Below, piece by piece: positions 1 to 5,669 of a stretch of DNA of 9,429 nt. Made by a program: the position numbers and the translations under genes. A model generated the notes under the pieces. That model made no database searches, was not told the DNA's origin, and saw only the letters and a list, made by a program, of their open reading frames with translations. Each line of letters opens with the position of its first letter. Within the stretch, counting starts at the first letter, position 1. Origin of the DNA: Acidobacteriota bacterium (GTDB taxonomy: Bacteria > Acidobacteriota > Terriglobia > Terriglobales > Acidobacteriaceae); NCBI GenBank assembly GCA_003224995.1, contig QIAI01000139.1:1-9429 (forward strand), read 5' to 3'.

Positions 1-2
1 CC

Positions 3-101
3 CACCACCGGCCACGACGAACTCCAAAAGCTCGCGGCAGCCCCCTCGGTTTGGTGGTTGCCATCACCACCGTTGGTTACAACCAGTGCTCCCAACTCCA
101 C
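3..101 (-). CDS. Possible partial ORF, or in-frame continuation of the sigma factor
   Basis: After the TAA of the sigma gene (114-116) the same minus-strand frame stays open to the window edge. A GTG at 99-101 lies 8 nt after a GGGG run (110-113) that could act as a weak Shine-Dalgarno, 12 nt beyond the sigma stop. The 33 visible codons begin V-E-L-G-A-L-V-V-T-N and are rich in Gly, Ala, Ser and Trp; no family is recognised and there is no zinc-binding His/Cys pattern of the kind seen in many anti-sigma factors. It may be a translationally coupled small gene, a lost end of the sigma tail, or non-coding. The end is outside the window. Confidence 0.25.
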   Translation of the reverse strand, partial: MELGALVVTNGGDGNHQTEGAAASFWSSSWPVV

Positions 102-113
102 GAGATCGTCCCC

Positions 114-914
114 TTATACAGCAGTTTCTGCCAGGTCTTGAACGGGAGAACCCAGAACTAAGCTTGGCGTTGTATTTTCCGGTGACCCGGAATGAGTGCC
201 ACGTTGCATTGCCAACTTTGCCTGCGTGAGAGAAGGGCGTGCCCGCAGAATGGGGTCCCCCGCCATTTCTGCCGCTCTTCTCGACAACCCTTCTTTCATG
301 GCTCTTTCCATGTGTCGCGCCAGTTGACGACGCGACACCAGACACTCGCGAATACGTTGCTTGGCCTTGTGCAACTGGGATTTCGAGTTGCCCACCGAGC
401 AGCGAAGTAGCTTTGCGATTTCGCGATGGCCGTATCCCCCAATCTCGTGGAGCTCAAAAATCGTTCTGTATCCTGCGGGCAGCGCTTCCAACGCGCGACT
501 CAATGCAATCCGATCGAGCGAGTCGTTTAAGCGGTGATCGGGTTGACCAATTTCCCTCTTCCCGCATTCAGTATCGGCGGGCTGGTCGAGGGAAGTGTGG
601 GATAACGGATGCCGGCGAAAGTGCATCAACGCGGTATTCACCGCCACCCGATGCAACCAGGTAGACAGCGCCGACTCTCCGCGAAACGTGGACAATTTCC
701 GAAACGCCTGAATGAATGCCTCCTGCGTAAGGTCGTCGGCATCCGCTGTGTTGTTCGTCATGCGGAGACAAACTGCGTAGACTCGTCCCTTATGGAGCTG
801 GAACAAAGTGGCAAACGCGTCTCCATCTCCCTCTAAGGCGCGTTGGACAAGGATCGTGTCGGATTCTCGAGTTTCATTGTTACTGTTTTTGTTTTTGGCA
901 CCCACTGCCTTCAC
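114..914 (-). CDS. ECF-type RNA polymerase sigma factor with long C-terminal tail
   Basis: A sigma-70 family factor of the extracytoplasmic-function type, which directs RNA polymerase to a regulon of alternative promoters. The frame is open further upstream, but the start is set at GTG 912-914 because GGAG lies 7 nt before it (922-925); this gives 266 residues. Region 2 spans about residues 31-101, with the typical D-x-x-D-L-T-Q-E-A-F motif and the S-T-W-L-H-R-V-A-V-N segment that binds the -10 element. Region 4 spans about 138-191, with the A-L-P-A-G-Y-R start and a helix-turn-helix including G-N-S-K-S-Q-L-H-K-A. Regions 1 and 3 are absent, as expected for ECF factors. After region 4 comes an unusual tail of about 75 residues, first Arg-rich, then Ser/Thr/Pro-rich, of unknown role. 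No anti-sigma gene is recognisable in the window. The target regulon cannot be told from sequence. Confidence 0.9.
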   Translation of the reverse strand: MKAVGAKNKNSNNETRESDTILVQRALEGDGDAFATLFQLHKGRVYAVCLRMTNNTADADDLTQEAFIQAFRKLSTFRGESALSTWLHRVAVNTALMHFRRHPLSHTSLDQPADTECGKREIGQPDHRLNDSLDRIALSRALEALPAGYRTIFELHEIGGYGHREIAKLLRCSVGNSKSQLHKAKQRIRECLVSRRQLARHMERAMKEGLSRRAAEMAGDPILRARPSLTQAKLAMQRGTHSGSPENTTPSLVLGSPVQDLAETAV

Positions 915-921
915 GTTGATA

Positions 922-925
922 CTCC
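922..925 (-). promoter_or_regulatory. Ribosome binding site of the sigma factor (decides the GTG start)
   Basis: GGAG on the minus strand, 7 nt upstream of GTG 912-914. It favours this start over the far-upstream ATG at 1143-1145, which would add 77 residues with no sigma-factor similarity. Confidence 0.75.
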
Positions 926-1090
926 GATCTATCCGTGTTCCGAAAATACGGCCTACAAGCACTTGGCGGATATCAGGCTGGCGCCGTATTCCAATGCATC
1001 CTTTCCTGTAAGCACCAAGGGGTTCACCTTGCCTTGGAAGTTCTCGTCTTCGCAGTACTTGCATGATTTTGCACACTGGTGACCTGCAAA

Positions 1091-1156
1091 AAAGTCCATA
1101 CAAAATGCAAACTTCCGCGCTATTCACGCGGCAAAATCCATACACGTTTGGACTTT
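1091..1156. promoter_or_regulatory. Nested dyad with repeated TCCATACA motif, upstream of the sigma gene
   Basis: Outer arms AAAGTCCA (1091-1098) and TGGACTTT (1149-1156) are perfect inverted repeats; inner arms CCGCG (1115-1119) and CGCGG (1127-1131) form a 5-bp stem with a 7-nt loop at nearly the same centre. Superimposed is a direct repeat TCCATACA at 1095-1102 and 1137-1144, exactly 42 bp apart, close to four helical turns. The element lies about 180 bp upstream of the sigma start. It could be an operator with two same-face binding sites or a leader structure; both are inference. Confidence 0.4.
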
Positions 1157-1241
1157 AAAACCTACAGATTTCTCTGGATGGTGAGAAAACCTGGAATGGC
1201 TAATATCAACCTCGGTGAACCTGTAAGACTCCATCCACATC

Positions 1242-1281
1242 GGGCGCGGGCCGACGCGAAGTCGGCTCACGCCTCCCGCCC
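1242..1281. repeat. GC-rich inverted repeat (hairpin)
   Basis: GCCGAC (1250-1255) and GTCGGC (1261-1266) make a perfect 6-bp stem around GCGAA, and GGGCG (1242-1246) can pair with CGCCC (1277-1281) further out. No T-run follows on either strand, so it does not look like an intrinsic terminator. It may be a fragment of a dispersed intergenic element or a structure in the leader of one of the flanking genes. Confidence 0.4.
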
Positions 1282-1627
1282 AAAAATTCTGATTTGTGAA
1301 AACAAGATTTTTGATCAGCAATGCCGCCACAGAAATGGGATTGCCGGAATAAACTCGTAAATTTAAAGATGCGGATGCAACGTCCCGCATGACTATTTCA
1401 CCAGCCAAAGTTCGGAACGTGTCTCCATTGGTCTTCGGAGATGCGGCCGTTCTCTCCCGCTCCTGATTTGTGGCGCCTGATCTCAGAGGGATTAGAACCT
1501 TCGAGTAAGCATATTTGGCGGTATTCCTTGAGATTCCGCGTACGCCCCGCCTAGAATTGCCGCAATCCAGCAACTCACCAGGTTTGTTTCACTTCGTTCT
1601 GATCCCAAGCCAGGAAGGTCTGTTTCA

Positions 1628-3199
1628 ATGAAGATGTGGAAAATAGTTTTGGCGCTGGGCGCCATTGCCGCCCCTGCGTTCGCCGGCGTCACCGTATCAG
1701 CGCCTCTGAATAACAGCGAAGTCGCTACCAGCGTGCAGTTCGTGGCAAAGGCGAGCACATCATGCAGCAAAGGCGTCTCCGCCATGGGAATCTACACAGC
1801 GCCCAATGTGCTGGCCTATACAGTGAACGGCGCATCGCTGAATACGCAATTGAATTTAAGTCCCGGCACATATCAAACCGTCGTCCAGGAATGGGACAAC
1901 TGTGGAACGATTGTTGTGAAGGGATCTGCGTCGGAGGTGCAGGTGACTTCCCCCGCTAACAACGCGAGCGTCGGTTCCCAAGTGCAGTACGTTGCCACTG
2001 CAAGCAGCAGTTGCTCCAAGGGCGTCGCCGCCATGGGAATCTACACTTCGCCGGGTGTCCTCGCCTACGTAGTGGGAGGCGCCAGCCTGAATACGGTAAT
2101 CAAGCTGAGTCCGGGAACCGACAATACAGGCGTACAAGAGTGGGACAATTGCGGTGGCTCCGCGAAAAGTCCGGTCACAGTCTCGGTTGCCGGAGCTGCT
2201 CAGTCCGGCGGATCAGTGCAAGTAACCGCGCCCACGAACAACGCGCACGTAGCCCAATCGGTTCAGTTTGTGGCCTCGGCAACTACGTCTTGCAAAGCTG
2301 GAGTCGCTGCTATGGGTATCTATCCCTCGCCCGGGGTGCTTGCGTACAAGGTGAACGGCGGCAATTTGAATACTGATTTGAACCTCGCTGCCGGCACGTA
2401 CCAGACCGTCGTCCAGGAATGGGACAACTGTGGAGGGACGGCGACTGCACCGGTAACCATCACGGTGGGAGCTGGGGGCACGCCCAGCGGACCCACTGGG
2501 CAATTTGTGAATCTGCATCAGAAGTCGGGGTGGACAGGATACGCGCTGCTGCCACCCATCTACGACATCTGTCCTTATTGCAACCCTGCGGGACCGGAAA
2601 CCACCTGGTCAATGACCCAGGGCGTGAGTTCTCCAGCATTGACTGGAAATTCGGCAAAAATGGACGTGGGCGGCCACACTCTTTATTCCGACGCCTTGTG
2701 GAATAACCATCTGATCGGCGATTTTTCCTCGCAAGGTCTGCAGGACTCAAATCACTCGATCGTTCCGAATGTTCACAATTTTACTTATGACGTTTACTTC
2801 TACGCGACAGATATCAATGCATCCCAGGCTCTGGAGTTCGACATTAACCAATTTGTGAATGGGCAATCCTTCATCTGGGGACATGAATGCCGAATTGCCG
2901 GCGGGAATGAGTGGGATATCTGGGACAATCCCGGACAGAAGTGGCATCCCACCGGTATTCCTTGCAAACCGCTGAGCAACGCCTGGAACCATCTCGTCAT
3001 TCAGGCTCAAAGAACTTCGGATAACCATCTCCTATTCAAATCCATCACGCTGAACGGGCAAACTGCAAACCTTAATTACTACGAGAGTCCTACCCCCAGC
3101 AACTGGTATGGCATCACCGTGAATTATCAGCAAGACGGAAACTATAAGCAGCAGCCGTACTCGATATGGCTTGACCGGCTGACGTTTTCATACTGGTAA
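1628..3199 (+). CDS. Secreted protein with three Cys-paired Ig-like repeats and a C-terminal lectin-like domain
   Basis: A 523-residue exported protein. ATG 1628 is preceded by AGGAAGG (1612-1618) at 9-nt spacing. Residues 1-19 are a signal peptide (two Lys, hydrophobic core, A-F-A cleavage site). Three repeats of about 75-80 residues follow, at roughly 21-93, 104-187 and 197-280. Each begins V-x-V-(S/T)-x-P-x-N-N, contains A-M-G-I-Y, and ends Q-E-W-D-N-C-G; they resemble the bacterial Ig-like (Big_7-type) repeats common in acidobacterial secreted proteins. Each carries one cysteine pair (46/92, 129/175, 222/268), suggesting a disulfide per domain. After a Gly/Thr/Pro linker (281-290), residues 291-523 form one aromatic-rich domain with four Cys (315, 318, 421, 446) and the segments W-N-N-H-L-I-G-D-F and W-G-H-E-C-R-I. 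It is probably a beta-sandwich of concanavalin/LamG type, perhaps binding carbohydrate. No catalytic motif is evident. It appears monocistronic: long upstream gap and its own terminator. Confidence 0.85.
   Translation: MKMWKIVLALGAIAAPAFAGVTVSAPLNNSEVATSVQFVAKASTSCSKGVSAMGIYTAPNVLAYTVNGASLNTQLNLSPGTYQTVVQEWDNCGTIVVKGSASEVQVTSPANNASVGSQVQYVATASSSCSKGVAAMGIYTSPGVLAYVVGGASLNTVIKLSPGTDNTGVQEWDNCGGSAKSPVTVSVAGAAQSGGSVQVTAPTNNAHVAQSVQFVASATTSCKAGVAAMGIYPSPGVLAYKVNGGNLNTDLNLAAGTYQTVVQEWDNCGGTATAPVTITVGAGGTPSGPTGQFVNLHQKSGWTGYALLPPIYDICPYCNPAGPETTWSMTQGVSSPALTGNSAKMDVGGHTLYSDALWNNHLIGDFSSQGLQDSNHSIVPNVHNFTYDVYFYATDINASQALEFDINQFVNGQSFIWGHECRIAGGNEWDIWDNPGQKWHPTGIPCKPLSNAWNHLVIQAQRTSDNHLLFKSITLNGQTANLNYYESPTPSNWYGITVNYQQDGNYKQQPYSIWLDRLTFSYW
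1688..2467 (+). repeat. Three in-frame coding repeats (Ig-like domains) with mosaic DNA identity
   Basis: The three domains are repeated at DNA level, but similarity is patchy. Repeats 1 and 3 share an identical 30-bp block (1877-1906 and 2405-2434) coding for the T-V-V-Q-E-W-D-N-C-G end, where repeat 2 has diverged. Repeats 1 and 2 share an identical 19-bp block (1779-1797 and 2028-2046) in the A-M-G-I-Y part, where repeat 3 differs. This pattern fits duplication followed by gene conversion between copies, or selection on short stretches. Confidence 0.75.
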
Positions 3200-3212
3200 A
3201 CTCACCCCGCAT

Positions 3213-3243
3213 CGGTCCGCCTCTCGGGGCGGACCGTCTTTTG
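3213..3243 (+). terminator. Rho-independent terminator of the Ig-repeat gene
   Basis: A perfect 9-bp stem, CGGTCCGCC (3213-3221) with GGCGGACCG (3228-3236), encloses a 6-nt loop and is followed by TCTTTTGTTTG. It starts 13 bp after the TAA of the Ig-repeat gene, so it should end that transcript and isolate it from the lipoprotein gene. Confidence 0.88.
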
Positions 3244-3280
3244 TTTGTAGAATTTCCCATCCCTCTGAAAAAAGACCCAT

Positions 3281-3321
3281 TTTCTAGGCGGTTTCCCTTA
3301 GAAATCCTGTGTCACTAAGGG
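3281..3321 (+). promoter_or_regulatory. Two overlapping, mutually exclusive inverted repeats ahead of the lipoprotein gene
   Basis: TTTCTA (3281-3286) can pair with TAGAAA (3299-3304). CCCTTAG (3295-3301) can pair with CTAAGGG (3315-3321), a perfect 7-bp stem with a 13-nt loop. The two stems share 3299-3301 and cannot form together. They lie 94-134 bp upstream of the lipoprotein start. They might be a simple leader switch or protein-binding dyads, if transcription begins upstream of 3281, which the sequence does not show. Confidence 0.3.
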
Positions 3322-3414
3322 GTTCACTCGATGTCCCTCCGTGATCTTCTGTATTAATCATTCCTTAACTACAGTCAGCACAGTAGGACCCACACCACCT
3401 CAAGGAATTCCCGT

Positions 3415-4176
3415 ATGAAGTATCTCCTGGTGCTTGCTCTCCTTGTGTGCTTGACCGCCTGTGGCGTCAATTCATCGAATCCCGCAAATCCCAACCTCAC
3501 GCCGGCCGCGAAATCGAATTTCGTCCAGAGTTATGACATGCTCAGCTGGATGACGATGAGCCCGACCCTGAGCGGTAACCACCACATGGCGGGCACGGCC
3601 AATCCCTTGTTTACGAGTACCACATCCACTCGCATGTATTGGACAAAGACAGCGGCGGGGTACCCGTGGGACATCCAGCTGTTTGACAAGAATTTCGTGT
3701 ACCTATGGGTTACGGAGCTGGACTGGCAAAACCCGCGGAGCTTCAAAGTTTTTCATAGTCCAACGCTGGGAAAGTTCAACCTTCCTTTGGTTCCCAGGTA
3801 CGCCAAAGGCGGTTATCCGGGTTCGAGTGTGAAAATCAGCGACTCCAGATATGAGATCCACTCTGATTGCAACTCGTTCGTTACAAAAAATCTTGGACAT
3901 GTGATCAATGAAGTTTGGGGTCCGTACAAGGAGACGCTGGGTGGGCAACTGCCTGCAAATTTACAGACTTTGGTGATCAGCTATCGTTACACTTGTGACG
4001 CTAACTATGCCAACTGTGCCAACAAAGAGGAGTTTCACGTGGCCAAGCCTTATGGTCTCGTGAAGTGGCAACATCAGAACCTCGGCGCAAACGGGTCCTA
4101 CAATGCGCCGGATAACGTTACGCTCTTCAATCACCTGGTTTCAGGACAGACTACTCCGATCACATCCTGCTTCTGA
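3415..4176 (+). CDS. Predicted lipoprotein of unknown function
   Basis: A 253-residue exported protein. ATG 3415 follows AAGGA (3402-3406) at 8-nt spacing. The N-terminus M-K-Y-L-L-V-L-A-L-L-V-C-L-T-A-C ends in a lipobox (L-T-A-C, lipidated Cys16), so the mature protein should be anchored in a membrane by lipid, probably on the periplasmic side. A short Ser/Asn/Pro linker (17-33) leads to one globular part rich in Trp and Tyr (W45, W76, W85, W98, W104, W168, W218). It contains four further cysteines (152, 194, 201, 252), enough for two disulfides, the last just before the C-terminus. No known enzyme motif or family is recognised. The gene stands between two hairpins and seems to be transcribed alone. 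A secreted binding or structural role is possible but not shown. Confidence 0.8.
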   Translation: MKYLLVLALLVCLTACGVNSSNPANPNLTPAAKSNFVQSYDMLSWMTMSPTLSGNHHMAGTANPLFTSTTSTRMYWTKTAAGYPWDIQLFDKNFVYLWVTELDWQNPRSFKVFHSPTLGKFNLPLVPRYAKGGYPGSSVKISDSRYEIHSDCNSFVTKNLGHVINEVWGPYKETLGGQLPANLQTLVISYRYTCDANYANCANKEEFHVAKPYGLVKWQHQNLGANGSYNAPDNVTLFNHLVSGQTTPITSCF

Positions 4177-4215
4177 GTTGTCGGGGTAAACAAAAAACAC
4201 TGCCGAAGGCTCTGT

Positions 4216-4240
4216 GGGTCGCGGAATACTTCCGCGACCC
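4216..4240. terminator. Perfect 11-bp hairpin after the lipoprotein gene, probable terminator
   Basis: GGGTCGCGGAA (4216-4226) pairs perfectly with TTCCGCGACCC (4230-4240) around a 3-nt loop, 40 bp after the lipoprotein stop. The following GAAACTTGTTTG has only a weak T-run, so termination may be inefficient or factor-assisted, or the hairpin may mainly protect the 3' end of the transcript. Confidence 0.6.
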
Positions 4241-4423
4241 GAAACTTGTTTGCGCTCGCTCCTCTCCAGGAACACACGAATACAGGATTTCCCTGAATCC
4301 TCCTCGATTCACGGTCTAGAATCCCTCGCGTTTGGCCGTCCAGTACCGAACTCTCGGTTCGATACGGAACAACCCTGGAAGCCTACATCTCATCCATCAG
4401 ACGTTCCGGAGTGAGGGAAAAAC

Positions 4424-5481
4424 TTGATATTCGATTCGACCTGGTTTCAGGTGAGCAACTTGAGGAAACGATCGAAGGGCGGACCGATCTGCAGCGCTCG
4501 GACGCTGCTTTGCTCCCTCTCGATAGTGGGGTGCAGCGTCGCCTTCACAGGGTTGGCTGTTGCCCAAAATCCATCCCAACCTCCGCCATCAGGTCCTCCG
4601 GTGACCACATCGAACTCGCCCAGCATCACTCCCGACAACGGCACGACTCCAGCTTCGCCAGACGCACAGGGCGATTCAGGACAGTTCGTGTTTCCCAGCA
4701 GAATGACCTGATTCCCAACGTGCCGCAGAACGAGTTCCGCGTATTTGAGGATGGCAAGCCGCAGCAAATCACTTCCTTTCACCAGGAGAAAGTGCCGGTC
4801 GCTTTAGGAATTCTGATTGATAACTCAGGGTCGATGCGACCCAAACGCGAAGCTGTGAATCAGGCGGCCCTCAATTTGGCGCGCTCCAGCGATCCACAGG
4901 ACGAGATCTTCGTCGTTAATTTCGGTGAGAATTACTATCTTGACCAGGACTTTACAAATGATGTCAGCAAATTGCAGGCAGCCCTGGGCAAAATTGAGAC
5001 TCGCGGTAGCACGGCTCTCTATGATGCCATCGTTGCCTCTGCTGCCCACATGAAACAAAGTGCTGGACTGCAGAAACGCGCGCTCCTCGTCGTCACCGAC
5101 GGAGAAGACAATGCCAGCCAGGAATCGCTGGAAGAAACTGTGCAGCAACTGGAACAGAAAGACAGCCCCGTGGTCTATGTTATTGCGCTATTGAACCCCG
5201 CGAAGCGCACCAGTTCAACCATTCGAGCGCTGCAGTCGCTCAGCCAAAACACGGGAGGGACCGCTTATTTTCCAACCGACATTCAGGAAGTGGATGGCAT
5301 CACTCGCAAGATAGCATCTGCGATTCGCAACCAATACGTAATTGGATACAAATCTTCCAGCACTGCGGGTGGACACAGCTATCATGCGATTCAAGTTGAA
5401 GCATACGATCCAGCCCACCGCAAGCTTCGCGTGCGCACTCGCACCGGATACTACAGCGATGCCACGAGTGGAGCGATATAG
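4424..5481 (+). pseudogene. Acidobacterial VWFA-related secreted protein, frameshifted with small internal deletion
   Basis: A von Willebrand factor A-type protein of the acidobacteria-expanded family (TIGR03436-like). Such proteins are exported and thought to bind ligands through a metal site. The N-terminal part reads in one frame from TTG 4424 (GAGGG at 4413-4417) or GTG 4451: a basic start, hydrophobic core, A-V-A-Q cleavage site, a Pro/Ser/Thr-rich linker and G-Q-F-V-F-P, then TGA at 4709-4711. The VWA domain continues in the next frame from about 4696: Q-N-D-L-I-P-N-V-P-Q-N-E-F-R-V-F-E-D-G, then a complete MIDAS (D-N-S-G-S at 4819-4833, T in G-S-T-A-L-Y at about 5011, D in V-V-T-D-G at about 5098), to TAG at 5481. 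Family members normally carry a strand of roughly 15 residues (V-V-L-H-A-T-V-V-like) between F-V-F and the L-x-P-N-L part. It is missing here, so a deletion that also shifted the frame is likely. The frame open from GTG 4411 into the VWA domain lacks a signal peptide and is probably coincidental. An assembly error is possible. Confidence 0.75.
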
Positions 5482-5536
5482 GGCAGCTTTCGATTGCAGT
5501 GTCCTGCCTGAGAACAGCCATGACCCAAAGTTGAAT

Positions 5537-5595
5537 CCTCCGCGCCCTCCGCGGCTGTGTGCACTCTGCGGCCCTTCTCCGCGCCCTCTGCGGTT
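5537..5595. repeat. Short GC-rich intergenic direct repeat (CTCCGCGCCCTC units)
   Basis: CTCCGCGCCCTC occurs at 5538-5549 and 5577-5588, 39 bp apart, each followed by (C/T)GCGG; a further CTCTGCGG sits between them at 5564-5571. The block lies between the convergent VWFA and NRAMP remnants and ends in GGTTTAAGATTTTC. It resembles the 'ccgcgccctctgcggtt' type of dispersed intergenic repeat seen in several bacterial phyla, though I cannot confirm other copies here. Confidence 0.55.
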
Positions 5596-5669
5596 TAAGA
5601 TTTTCTTCGCAGCCTTCGAGGTGAAGAGCTTCTCCCTTAAAAGTTTAAAATCGAAATCAAACTGCTCGA

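Larger units (their letters stand above)
915..1627. other. Long divergent intergenic region without a convincing gene
   Basis: This 713-bp stretch separates the minus-strand sigma gene from the plus-strand Ig-repeat gene and must contain both promoters. Open frames exist (plus 1079-1360; minus 1124-1573, 149 codons), but their translations look like no known family, have no good ribosome site that I can see, and overlap inverted repeats. Recognisable structure consists of the nested dyad at 1091-1156 and the GC-rich hairpin at 1242-1281. No clear -35/-10 pair could be chosen with confidence. The minus 149-codon frame remains an outside possibility for a hypothetical gene. Confidence 0.6.

Noticed and set aside
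1079..1360. 93-codon open frame on the plus strand
   Set aside because: Overlaps the opposite frame and the inverted repeats; basic, low-similarity translation typical of chance frames in GC-rich DNA.
1124..1573. 149-codon open frame on the minus strand in the large intergenic region
   Set aside because: Its translation looks like no family I know, it has no clear ribosome site, and it overlaps the dyad and GC-rich hairpin. It is kept only as a weak possibility inside the intergenic entry.
4411..4700. Upstream part of the frame that leads into the VWA domain
   Set aside because: It encodes an unstructured Arg/Ser-rich sequence with no signal peptide, while the overlapping frame gives a proper signal peptide and linker for this family.
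4411..5481. Programmed ribosomal frameshift in the VWFA gene
   Set aside because: No slippery heptamer or downstream pseudoknot was seen near 4690-4711, and a family segment seems to be missing, so mutation is the simpler explanation.
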